Assembly (NCBI GenBank): GCA_027297825.1
Contig: JAPUHH010000074.1
Coordinates: forward strand, 1-7,406
Direction: 5' to 3'
Length of the DNA stretch: 7,406 nt
DNA from: Gammaproteobacteria bacterium
GTDB lineage: Bacteria; Pseudomonadota; Gammaproteobacteria; UBA4575
Shown here piece by piece: positions 1 to 6,279 of the stretch. Under the pieces are notes generated by a model that searched no databases, had not been told where the DNA came from, and saw only the letters and a program-made list of their open reading frames with translations. The translations under genes and the position numbers were made by a program. The stretch's first letter is position 1; every line of letters starts with the position of its first letter.

Positions 1-96
1 GAAAGAAACCCGCGAGGTCGGTATCTCCCAAGCCTTGTAGTACTTAGATCGTGGCTTAGAAGCGTTTACAGAGCGTGTGGTGAGCTTTAATTTCAT
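1..96 (-). pseudogene. tyrosine recombinase (integrase) N-terminus, partial and probably frameshifted
   Basis: An ATG at 96-94 opens a 32-codon frame that runs off the left edge. It starts MKLKLTTRSVNASKPRSKYY, which resembles the arm-type DNA-binding domain (DUF4102 type) at the N-terminus of phage and island integrases. A good ribosome site, AGGA followed by five bases, precedes the ATG and supports this start. After residue 25 the start frame reads PTSRVSF, which does not fit the family. The neighbouring frame at 19-2 reads DLAGFF, which matches the Gly-Phe motif that normally follows shortly after the Tyr/Trp stretch. Two extra bases at 20-21, or one lost base, would join the two. I infer a frameshifted gene or a sequencing error. 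The catalytic domain lies outside the window, so the integrase call rests on about 30 residues of similarity recognised by eye. Confidence 0.5.
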
Positions 97-221
97 GCCG
101 TTCCTGCGCAATTCCTGCAATTTTTATTTAAGTCAAATTAAAATAACTAAAACTCATAAAAAGAATTATTTTATTAATACCCTTAAAACATAGAGGCTTA
201 TTAAATAAGAGGTTATTTAAG

Positions 222-240
222 TTGAATAGTTCATATTCAA
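222..240. promoter_or_regulatory. operator-like inverted repeat at candidate integrase promoter
   Basis: TTGAATA at 222-228 and TATTCAA at 234-240 form a perfect 7-bp dyad with a 5-base spacer. On the minus strand it directly follows the extended -10 element, so it would cover the transcription start. This is where a repressor operator is expected. The binding protein is unknown. Confidence 0.3.
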
Positions 241-249
241 ATTATAGCA
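241..249 (-). promoter_or_regulatory. candidate extended -10 promoter for the integrase remnant
   Basis: On the minus strand these bases read TGCTATAAT, a consensus -10 hexamer with the TGn extension. No good -35 hexamer lies at the right distance, as expected for an extended -10 element. Transcription would start near 234, giving a leader of roughly 135-140 bases to the ATG at 96. A+T-rich DNA gives such matches by chance, so this is tentative. Confidence 0.3.
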
Positions 250-263
250 TTTTAAATACAAAC

Positions 264-282
264 AACGCCTTGACTATGCGTT
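264..282 (-). terminator. weak hairpin downstream of the ferredoxin gene
   Basis: On the minus strand AACGC (282-278) and GCGTT (268-264) pair as a 5-bp stem with a 9-base loop, extendable by a U-G pair. The RNA then reads GTTTGTATTT, a broken U-tract. It lies about 28 bases past the ferredoxin stop. It is the only terminator-like structure at the end of the cluster, but the stem is short. Confidence 0.3.
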
Positions 283-309
283 AGTAAAAAGGAAGTGCAA
301 TGAATATTT

Positions 310-615
310 TTAGAACCCTAGTTCTGATTTGCGCTCTTCTGCGCCAGACAGTGGATCCATCGGCTCTTCAATCAGTGGTAAGTTCGTAGCCTTATCAGCA
401 TTAACCTTCACCCACTTTTCTTGACCTTCTGGGATGTCGTCTTCCTCGTAGATGGCTTCAACCGGGCACTCTGGGATACATGCGCTGCAATCAATACATA
501 CCTCGTTATCGATATATAGCATTTCATCGTCATAGTGAAAGCATGCAACTGGGCATACTGATACGCAGTCTGTGAAACGACAGCCTTTACAATTTTCTGT
601 TACAACCGTAGGCAT
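310..615 (-). CDS. fdxA: seven-iron [3Fe-4S][4Fe-4S] ferredoxin, FdxA type
   Basis: This is a small cytoplasmic electron carrier of 101 residues, a little shorter than the usual 106-112. The first half has Cys9, Cys12, Cys17, Cys21 and Cys25, and the second cluster motif has Cys40, Cys43, Cys46 and Cys50. The spacing matches Azotobacter ferredoxin I, where one site carries a [3Fe-4S] and the other a low-potential [4Fe-4S] cluster. The C-terminal half is acidic and lacks cysteine. AGGAG at 627-623, seven bases before the ATG, is the strongest ribosome site in the cluster. The gene lies 77 bases downstream of fhcC on the same strand and may be read through from it; I saw no convincing promoter in the gap. 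Serving as electron partner of the upstream formyl-methanofuran dehydrogenase-like complex is my inference. FdxA is common in proteobacteria and its position could be coincidental. Confidence 0.93.
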   Translation of the reverse strand: MPTVVTENCKGCRFTDCVSVCPVACFHYDDEMLYIDNEVCIDCSACIPECPVEAIYEEDDIPEGQEKWVKVNADKATNLPLIEEPMDPLSGAEERKSELGF

Positions 616-692
616 AAGAACTCTCCTAATATTACTAACGAGATTAGACTATAAACAATAGAGGCCATGCTAGGTGCCACGAGGTAATTGTA

Positions 693-1511
693 CTACCTTG
701 CAAACAGCAACACTTCACCACGATTGAGCTCGATCCCGTCTCCGCTATAGCGCTTATACTTTCCATTAAGGTGCTTATCTTGAATTATTCTTCTAAATCC
801 ATTTTCTTGCAATCGAATGAGATAAAAACGCAAAAATAAAGGGTGATATGTACACGAATATTCGAAAGTCGGCAACATGGGGGCACTTTGAAGTGATGCG
901 ATTGTACCTCGCTTCATGCCTGCGCCGGTACGTATTCCCATCTCACCTGCAACAATGATGGTGCCTGCCAGCATGTTCACGCCAGTAAAGTCACCCGCGT
1001 TACCACCAATTGCAATAAAGCCTCGGCGCATGGAATTACCAATCTCATTTTTAGCATTACCATAAATAAATATTTCCCCGCCACTAATACCAGCTGGCTG
1101 ACCTCTATAGGCACTGCCTACCATATGGCCCGCATTACCTTTAACGACAATTCGACCACCCGACATTTCAGGCCCTACCCAATCACCGGCATCCCCATGT
1201 ACCAGAATTTCTCCGCCTGACATGCCCATGCCCACGTGCATGCCGACATCACCATCGATGGTAATTTTACCCGTCGACATTCCGGTGCCAATCATTTTGA
1301 CATTACTTAAATCGCCTTCTAGGTGTATATCTGAACCACCCTTACCGGTTACTTTAAAAAAGTCACCCAGCTTAGCTTTGACATTACCGTGCATGACTTG
1401 CAGATGCTCGATACCTGATTCTGACAAGCCCGAGAGACTAGTAGGACTAATCACCTCTGTTTCCAAAGGTACTTGGGGTGGTGTATGTAATTTTAAAAGC
1501 GTAGTGGACAT
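693..1511 (-). CDS. fhcC: formyltransferase/hydrolase complex subunit C (FwdC/FmdC-like)
   Basis: This is the beta-helix scaffold subunit of the formyltransferase/hydrolase complex, 272 residues and of normal family length. From about residue 60 to 205 it is built of repeats of the type G-x-M-x-x-G-x-I-x-V-x-G-D/N-A-G, for example around MSGGEILVHGDAGDWVG and MSGGRIVVKGNAGHMVG. This is the GXGXG fold shared with the C-terminal domain of glutamate synthase and with archaeal FwdC. The tail (about residues 206-272), with a Pro-Thr-Phe-x-Tyr-x-Cys-Thr-Tyr segment and a final Tyr-Ser-Gly-Asp stretch, is as in bacterial FhcC. The start lies 24 bases after the fhcD stop. No Shine-Dalgarno site is visible before the ATG, so translation may be coupled to fhcD. 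Confidence 0.95.
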   Translation of the reverse strand: MSTTLLKLHTPPQVPLETEVISPTSLSGLSESGIEHLQVMHGNVKAKLGDFFKVTGKGGSDIHLEGDLSNVKMIGTGMSTGKITIDGDVGMHVGMGMSGGEILVHGDAGDWVGPEMSGGRIVVKGNAGHMVGSAYRGQPAGISGGEIFIYGNAKNEIGNSMRRGFIAIGGNAGDFTGVNMLAGTIIVAGEMGIRTGAGMKRGTIASLQSAPMLPTFEYSCTYHPLFLRFYLIRLQENGFRRIIQDKHLNGKYKRYSGDGIELNRGEVLLFAR

Positions 1512-1535
1512 GCTTATTTATAGTTTAGATATGCT

Positions 1536-2444
1536 CTATATCCGCTTATTTTTATTAGACTTAGCTAGCTCATGTAAATGGAAATTATACTTTCCAAGTT
1601 TACCGCCATAATTCCCCGCGGTAATTAACATGGCGCCTTTATCCGCCGCCGCATGAATGCCTCGGCGCATGGCCTCTTTCACTGCATCTTCATCCAAACC
1701 ATCGGCAACAATTTCATAAATCGCTTCGACTTTGTCAGGAACCACGGTGTTAGACGAAATGGAACGCAAGGTAGGACAATAGGCATCATTGGTTGAAGCA
1801 ATGAGTTTCTTGTAGCGCGCCCCAATCTTACTTCCTGAACGGACTACACCTTGCGGGAAAGGCAAAAATATTCCCGCCACTTCACGCATTGCATTTGCCG
1901 CAGCGATCGCGGCTCGCAGCGCTATATTCTTACTTACACCAAATATGATCAAATTCCCACCGCCTACTGCCGGTTGAATCCCAAAACTTTCGTCAATGAG
2001 AAATTCGCCTTCCATGACAGGGATACGCCACAATTTTCGACCATCAATTAATTTACTGATTTGGTAGCTGTCGCCAAAATAACGTAACTTGCCACCCACG
2101 ATCACTTTATTGTCTGATTCTAGACCGTTGTAACAAGCAGTAGTGGGACAGGTCATCACACATTGCCCGATACGATCAATAAGTTGTCCCGCAATGGTTT
2201 TATTACTCATTGTAAACAACAGCACGCTAATTCCTGGTCGACGATCAGGGGTGTCTTCTTCTGGTATTTCACATTCTACTGCGGCTTCTAGTTTGCAACG
2301 AATCACTGAGGTTGCAAAACCAGTCATCGAGGCTGCCGCTGCACGAGCCCATTGTTTTGTATCGGCTGTAATAATTACGCGCGCGCCACACATCTCAAAG
2401 GCTTCCGCAAAGGTATCTACAATTTCCGTTTTATTAATTTTCAT
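1536..2444 (-). CDS. fhcD: formylmethanofuran:tetrahydromethanopterin formyltransferase
   Basis: This cytoplasmic enzyme transfers the formyl group between tetrahydromethanopterin and the methylofuran/methanofuran-type carrier, and is subunit D of the bacterial complex. It has 302 residues, the normal length, and is homologous to archaeal Ftr. Family motifs are intact: DTFAEAFEM (10-18), TPDRRPG (65-71), CPTTACYNGL (99-108), GKLRYFGDSYQ (118-128), PVMEGEF (142-148), AVGGGN (159-164), VRSGSKIG (201-208), ASTNDAYCPTL (216-226) and ITAGNYGGKLGKYNFHL (274-290). The conserved YEIVADGL stretch (243-250) contains a Glu near the position reported as catalytic in Methanopyrus Ftr. Eighteen bases separate it from the fhcA stop and no clear Shine-Dalgarno site precedes the ATG. 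The order fhcB-A-D-C matches methylotrophic proteobacteria. Confidence 0.97.
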   Translation of the reverse strand: MKINKTEIVDTFAEAFEMCGARVIITADTKQWARAAAASMTGFATSVIRCKLEAAVECEIPEEDTPDRRPGISVLLFTMSNKTIAGQLIDRIGQCVMTCPTTACYNGLESDNKVIVGGKLRYFGDSYQISKLIDGRKLWRIPVMEGEFLIDESFGIQPAVGGGNLIIFGVSKNIALRAAIAAANAMREVAGIFLPFPQGVVRSGSKIGARYKKLIASTNDAYCPTLRSISSNTVVPDKVEAIYEIVADGLDEDAVKEAMRRGIHAAADKGAMLITAGNYGGKLGKYNFHLHELAKSNKNKRI

Positions 2445-2462
2445 AATCTGATTGAGATAAAA

Positions 2463-4112
2463 CTATGAATCTTTTGGATGTGTAGGAATAACCTCATGAT
2501 GATGTAGGTAGTCTTCACTCACCGCATAATTACTAAATTTAACCGAATAATAATCTTCAAAGAAAGGTTCAATTTCATCGGCAATATCCGCGTTATAACC
2601 TGGTTTGCAATGCAGTATTTTGCCTTTGTGATCGGTAGCAAACTCATGATCTTTAATTACAAGCACACCGTCTTTAATAACATAACGTGGAGCATTAAAC
2701 ATTTGTTCTTTATCTTCTTCTTCAGTGTAAATCGTTATATCTGCATCTGCGCCCCTACCGAGATGGCCTTTATTTTCCAACCCCAATGCTCTCGCCGGTC
2801 CTGCACGGGTAATAATCGCAATCTCACTAAGTGTGTACTCGCGAGTAAGCTCTCGCAGAACTGTTTTATTGATGGCCTTTTGATTTACATGTTCGATGGC
2901 TTCTTTGCGATAAGCGCTATCCATTAATAACTTGATAAGCTTAGGATAACTCATAAAAGAACCACCGTTCGGATGATCCGTTGATAACAATACACGCCAT
3001 GGATCTTTAGACATTAGAAACAACTCCAATCCCATCGCCCACTGCAATGCATGCGTATAAACACTTTCTTGATAAGAGAATGGAATAATGCCGCAACCAC
3101 TTTCACACTCTGTATCTGCATTTACCCATTTATTGAATTTAACATTACGCAACATCCATGCCAGCGGTGCGTCTGCGGTCATTGCAGTTGCTTTACCAAA
3201 CATCACCTGACCCACATCAGTGGTTATATTTTCATTCGCGTTAATGAAATCAATAATCGGCTTAACGCCAGAAACAGCATTTTTATTTATTTCGCCACCA
3301 AAACTATGAAATTGGATGTGCGCCATGTGCACACGTCGACCTTCAGCTGCTTTCATCGTATCTAAAGTGGTGCTGATGTTGCCGCTATGTCCTAAATTAT
3401 TGCAGTGAATGTGGGGAGGATGCGGCAGACCCAGCTCATCTGCCGCTTCAATAAAGCTTTCAATAACATGCATTGGGGTGATATCGTAATGATCAATTTT
3501 TTCATTAACATCCGTGATGTTTGCGTTCTTACGGCCTTTCCAAAGTTCGTCGCTACCCGGATTTACTAATTTAAGTGCGTAGCCGTGCACAGAATCAATC
3601 CACCATGCAACGGCTTCTTGAAATTCTTTTTTACGACCTTCTTTTAAAAGTTTATATAAAAATGCGTTATTTCCTAATAACACATAAAAACCTTTATCAA
3701 TAACCGGTGTGTCGTCTAATTCCTCAAGCACGTGTCTTGCCGTAATCGGCGGCACTGCCGCTTCCATGGCAGTGGTATAGCCCATGGTGGCATAACGATA
3801 ACCGGTTGCAAAAGTAGAGGGAACAACACCGCCGGTACCAGAACGTGTTACTGCAGTTTTAGGATGTACATCTAAACGATGATCTTCAGGTTGAAGTTTG
3901 CGCGCAAGATTAACTTTGGGACCCGCAATGTGACAGTGGATATCAACGGCACCTGGCATCACCACCATTCCATGAGCATCTATCTTAGTCGCGGAGCTTG
4001 AAACAGATTCAACGATCTTGCCATCTCTGACATAGACGTCTTGAACTTTACCATCGATATTATTTTTAGGGTCGTAGACTCGACCATTAACAATTTTTAA
4101 TTCTGATGACAT
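2463..4112 (-). CDS. fhcA: formyl-methanofuran hydrolase subunit A (amidohydrolase fold)
   Basis: This subunit hydrolyses the formylated furan cofactor to formate, or runs in reverse in archaeal FwdA. It has 549 residues, as usual for the family, and lies in the metal-dependent amidohydrolase superfamily. The metal and catalytic residues are all present: His59-x-His61 in VDIHCHIAG, Lys181 in YALKLVNPG (the usual carboxylated lysine), His234 and His236 in PPHIHCNNLG, His262/His265 in HMAHIQFHS, and Asp379 in LLSTDHPNGG as the expected catalytic aspartate. The C-terminal stretch GHLGRGADADITIY (449-462) closes the composite beta-sandwich domain typical of such enzymes. The gene lies 67 bases after fhcB, with a stem-loop in between, and has no visible Shine-Dalgarno site. 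Residue roles are taken from what I know of FwdA structure and matched by eye. Confidence 0.97.
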   Translation of the reverse strand: MSSELKIVNGRVYDPKNNIDGKVQDVYVRDGKIVESVSSSATKIDAHGMVVMPGAVDIHCHIAGPKVNLARKLQPEDHRLDVHPKTAVTRSGTGGVVPSTFATGYRYATMGYTTAMEAAVPPITARHVLEELDDTPVIDKGFYVLLGNNAFLYKLLKEGRKKEFQEAVAWWIDSVHGYALKLVNPGSDELWKGRKNANITDVNEKIDHYDITPMHVIESFIEAADELGLPHPPHIHCNNLGHSGNISTTLDTMKAAEGRRVHMAHIQFHSFGGEINKNAVSGVKPIIDFINANENITTDVGQVMFGKATAMTADAPLAWMLRNVKFNKWVNADTECESGCGIIPFSYQESVYTHALQWAMGLELFLMSKDPWRVLLSTDHPNGGSFMSYPKLIKLLMDSAYRKEAIEHVNQKAINKTVLRELTREYTLSEIAIITRAGPARALGLENKGHLGRGADADITIYTEEEDKEQMFNAPRYVIKDGVLVIKDHEFATDHKGKILHCKPGYNADIADEIEPFFEDYYSVKFSNYAVSEDYLHHHEVIPTHPKDS

Positions 4113-4156
4113 TTTGTCGTTATTATTTTTGTATAACTAAACGCCTGTGTAGAACA

Positions 4157-4190
4157 TGGCCGCTTAAAACTAATTAATTTTAAGCGGCCA
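4157..4190 (-). repeat. perfect 13-bp inverted repeat over the fhcB stop codon
   Basis: TGGCCGCTTAAAA (4157-4169) and its exact complement TTTTAAGCGGCCA (4178-4190) flank an 8-base loop. The TAA stop of fhcB (4182-4180) and the codons just before it are part of the upstream arm, so the dyad uses coding and spacer sequence together. In the minus-strand transcript it would be a stable hairpin between fhcB and fhcA. No U-run follows it, so it is not a standard intrinsic terminator. It is better read as an intercistronic stem that could protect or trim the message, or attenuate fhcA expression. Confidence 0.7.
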
Positions 4191-5538
4191 GCCTCGCCTT
4201 ATCCCCTTTAAGCAATTCTTTCACACGATTGCGTATTCCTTCTAACACTTCTTGATCAGATGGAAATGGCGAATCAAATGCAGGGCGCAAAGAGATCGGC
4301 ACATCATCCATTCTATATACTGTACCACCTGTATTAATTCCGTACGTGGCAACTGCAAATCGGACTTTAGCAATTTTGCTTGTGCACGTATCTTTAGCAT
4401 CTAAAGAGATAATGGGAATTTTTTTCATATGCTCAATGGCCTTCTTAGGAAAGTTAGATGCGGGATCGGATGCAATAATCATTGCTGCATCGGCTTCACC
4501 ACGGGAGAACACATCGGTTGTAGTAAATTCACCGGGATTAAATCTTGGAAAGCCACGATTAAAGTTTACACCAAATGGATAACCTGTCTGCCAAGACACC
4601 ACATTGTCAGCACCGGTCACATTGCCATGGCCACGAACGGGTTTAGCTACAAAATGTGTAAATTCATTCAGATCGGATGCTAAAGAAAGAATTGCACCGG
4701 AATTAAAATGACGACCGCGGGTCATGGTTAAGCCCATACCAAAAAATAACACGCCATATTGTGCATTCTTCATTCGACTGACTAAATCATCAAGAACTTC
4801 GCGCGAGACACCCGTATCCTTTTCTATATTTTCGCTTATTTTTTTACCTTTAACCAATGCACGCAGCGCCCAAAGCACTTCAAAGTCTTTGCCAGGCTTA
4901 ATTAGCACAAAAATATCTGCTAACGGCGTGCTTGGTGTCCTACGCACATCAACTAACACGACGGTGCGATCTTTCTTACCATTAGGAATATACATTCCCT
5001 TTGGGGTTACGGCATATTTGGTGAAATGTCGCGGATGAGATTCTGCAGGATTGCCTCCCCAATAGATTACCAAGTCAGCTCGATTTTTAATTTCGCCTAG
5101 CGTTGCAGTACTTTCTCCAACGCCTTGAAATGCCATGCCTGAAGGACCATGACAAACTGAGGTGGTGGTATCAATGCTGCCATTGATAATATCCATGATT
5201 TCTACCGCAACACGTTGCGCTTCGCATGTGGAATCACTCAAGCCATAGGTAATTGGAAATTTAGCATCGACCAAGACTTGTGCAGCTGTCTCAATGCCTT
5301 CTTCTAATGTCGCTTCTTTGCCATCGATTAAAACTACAGGGCGATCATCTATGGTGTGCTCATAAAACCAAGCTCGGCCTAACACACAGGCTTTCTTTGC
5401 CTTAGTAATACGATGCTCATCAAGATCCACAGTAAGTTCCATGTCATCGCATACACAGCCACAAAATGTACAAGTAGCATCTTTAACAATTTTTATGTTT
5501 TTACTTTCTTTGGACTTTGTTTGTGTTGCTTCAACCAT
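4180..5538 (-). CDS. fhcB: formyl-methanofuran dehydrogenase catalytic subunit B-like (Mo/W, [4Fe-4S])
   Basis: This is a 452-residue member of the FwdB/FmdB family, related to molybdenum or tungsten formate dehydrogenases. Cys23, Cys26, Cys30 and Cys51 give the N-terminal [4Fe-4S] motif (CTFCGCVCDD ... KKACVLG). Cys129-His130 in TSVCHGPSG matches the metal-ligand cysteine and adjacent catalytic histidine of archaeal FwdB. Stretches such as YWGGNPAESHPRH (159-171), DVRRTPS (197-203) and ASDPASNFP (356-364) look like pterin-cofactor contacts of the family. As I recall, FhcB of Methylorubrum extorquens has lost these redox residues, so this copy looks catalytically competent. AGGA at 5550-5547, eight bases upstream, supports the start. 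The fwdD-like gene ends 61 bases upstream. Whether the metal is molybdenum or tungsten cannot be told from the sequence. Confidence 0.95.
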   Translation of the reverse strand: MVEATQTKSKESKNIKIVKDATCTFCGCVCDDMELTVDLDEHRITKAKKACVLGRAWFYEHTIDDRPVVLIDGKEATLEEGIETAAQVLVDAKFPITYGLSDSTCEAQRVAVEIMDIINGSIDTTTSVCHGPSGMAFQGVGESTATLGEIKNRADLVIYWGGNPAESHPRHFTKYAVTPKGMYIPNGKKDRTVVLVDVRRTPSTPLADIFVLIKPGKDFEVLWALRALVKGKKISENIEKDTGVSREVLDDLVSRMKNAQYGVLFFGMGLTMTRGRHFNSGAILSLASDLNEFTHFVAKPVRGHGNVTGADNVVSWQTGYPFGVNFNRGFPRFNPGEFTTTDVFSRGEADAAMIIASDPASNFPKKAIEHMKKIPIISLDAKDTCTSKIAKVRFAVATYGINTGGTVYRMDDVPISLRPAFDSPFPSDQEVLEGIRNRVKELLKGDKARLAA

Positions 5539-5599
5539 TAAATTATTCCTACATCTATTTATGAGAGTACATTAAGAAAAAATTATTTGCTCACTAACC

Positions 5600-5941
5600 T
5601 TATACTTTTGACACCTTAACTTCCATATGCTTTGACAACGGCATTCCTGAACCTGCAGTGTCGTGAGCCATTAACTCACTTGAAGGTGGTCCATAGGGAA
5701 TAAATATCATTCCTGATGGGAGATCGGCATCTTTTTTAGCAATGCATGTCACTACGGTTTGACCAACATCTGATTTTAAACGAATTTTATCGCCGTCCTT
5801 AAGTTTAAGACGTCGCATGTCTTTTTCATTCAGTTCCGCTGTTGAAGTCACTCTTTTATATTCGTCTTTGAGCTTGCCCGCAACCAACGAGGTGCCTTGC
5901 TTTTGCGAACGACCTGGCACAAGAATCATGGTCTCCACCAT
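5600..5941 (-). CDS. fwdD: formyl-methanofuran dehydrogenase subunit D-like, molybdopterin dinucleotide-binding
   Basis: A 113-residue protein of the molybdopterin dinucleotide-binding fold, matching archaeal FwdD/FmdD, which completes the cofactor site of FwdB. Visible family marks are VPGRSQKQGTSL (8-19), a LKDGDKIRLKSDVGQ turn (47-61), and MIFIPYGPPSSELMAHDTAG (78-97) followed by GMPLSKHMEVKV (99-110). In larger enzymes this domain is fused to the C-terminus of the catalytic chain; here it is separate, as in archaea. It is the first gene of the leftward cluster. AGGGA at 5953-5949, seven bases before the first ATG, favours this start over Met5. Its presence beside an intact fhcB is evidence that the complex binds a molybdopterin or tungstopterin cofactor. 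The symbol is by homology; bacterial naming varies. Confidence 0.9.
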   Translation of the reverse strand: MVETMILVPGRSQKQGTSLVAGKLKDEYKRVTSTAELNEKDMRRLKLKDGDKIRLKSDVGQTVVTCIAKKDADLPSGMIFIPYGPPSSELMAHDTAGSGMPLSKHMEVKVSKV

Positions 5942-5997
5942 TTAAAAATCCCTATTATCCATAAACTGTATGAGCCTAAATTAGATAGATAAGATAA

Positions 5998-6029
5998 ATT
6001 ATATTTATTACTTATGCTATATATTTCAA
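5998..6029 (-). promoter_or_regulatory. candidate promoter of the fwdD-fhcBADC cluster
   Basis: On the minus strand TTGAAA (6029-6024) could be a -35 and TATAAT (6003-5998) is a perfect -10. The 20-base gap is longer than the usual 16-19, which weakens the pair; AAATAT starting 17 bases after TTGAAA is an alternative -10. Transcription from TATAAT would begin near 5991 and leave a leader of about 50 bases before fwdD. Confidence 0.3.
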
Positions 6030-6035
6030 CACTGA

Positions 6036-6051
6036 TAATTGTACACAATTA
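6036..6051. promoter_or_regulatory. operator-like dyad TAATTGT-AC-ACAATTA upstream of the fhc promoter
   Basis: A perfect inverted repeat with 7-bp arms (6036-6042 and 6045-6051) and a 2-base spacer. Read leftward it sits six bases before the candidate -35 of the fhc cluster, a typical position for an activator site. The cognate regulator is not identifiable from this window. Confidence 0.35.
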
Positions 6052-6212
6052 CGACTTATCCGGATGCATGGATCATAAATCATAGAAATAATTAATATTA
6101 TTATATTATAATATACAAATAATGATTACGCCCACACACCACGTACATCCGCCTAAAATTACATTATTTATTTTGCTTTTCCCACTGAGCATCTGACATG
6201 TATACAATCGCT

Positions 6213-6230
6213 AGCTTATTACGATAAGCT
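6213..6230. promoter_or_regulatory. operator-like dyad AGCTTAT-TACG-ATAAGCT
   Basis: Perfect 7-bp arms at 6213-6219 and 6224-6230 enclose a 4-base spacer. It ends three bases before the -35 of the rightward promoter, so a bound dimer would touch RNA polymerase there. It could be an activator or repressor site for the DUF4242 gene. Confidence 0.4.
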
Positions 6231-6233
6231 TCT

Positions 6234-6261
6234 TTGATATCGCCTATCATTGGGCTATAAC
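6234..6261 (+). promoter_or_regulatory. promoter of the DUF4242 gene
   Basis: TTGATA (6234-6239) and TATAAC (6256-6261) each match the sigma-70 consensus at five of six bases with a 16-base spacer. The start would be near 6268, leaving a leader of about 64 bases. This is the best promoter match in the window. Confidence 0.5.
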
Positions 6262-6269
6262 AACTAAAG

Positions 6270-6279
6270 AACACGTGTT
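6270..6279. promoter_or_regulatory. palindrome AACACGTGTT at the DUF4242 transcription start
   Basis: A perfect 10-bp palindrome placed just after the predicted start of the rightward transcript. Its position suits a repressor site, but a 10-bp palindrome alone is weak evidence. Confidence 0.25.

Larger units (their letters stand above)
97..309. other. A+T-rich spacer between integrase remnant and ferredoxin
   Basis: No coding frame with a plausible start and ribosome site was found here. The spacer is strongly A+T-rich. It holds the candidate promoter, dyad and hairpin listed separately, and a pair of related 11-base blocks, GAGGCTTATTA at 193-203 and GAGGTTATTTA at 209-219, 16 bases apart. 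No tRNA gene, the usual integration target for such recombinases, is visible. Confidence 0.6.

Noticed and set aside
97..309. CRISPR or tandem-repeat array in the left spacer
   Set aside because: The only repeated blocks are two related 11-base segments in A+T-rich DNA, without regular spacers.
1222..1611. Plus-strand frame of 129 codons
   Set aside because: It lies antisense to fhcC and fhcD, whose family motifs are clear; its translation has no recognisable domain and no ribosome site.
4157..4190. Intrinsic terminator after fhcB
   Set aside because: The stem is strong but no U-run follows it on the minus strand, and fhcA of the same complex continues downstream, so full termination is unlikely.
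2143..5038. Several plus-strand frames of 66-105 codons within fhcD, fhcA and fhcB
   Set aside because: All are antisense shadows of strongly conserved genes, with low-complexity or compositionally odd translations.
6123..6197. Plus-strand 24-codon frame (MITPTHHVHPPKITLFILLF...) in the divergent region
   Set aside because: No ribosome site precedes it and the length is within chance for this spacer; the hydrophobic run alone does not support a peptide gene.
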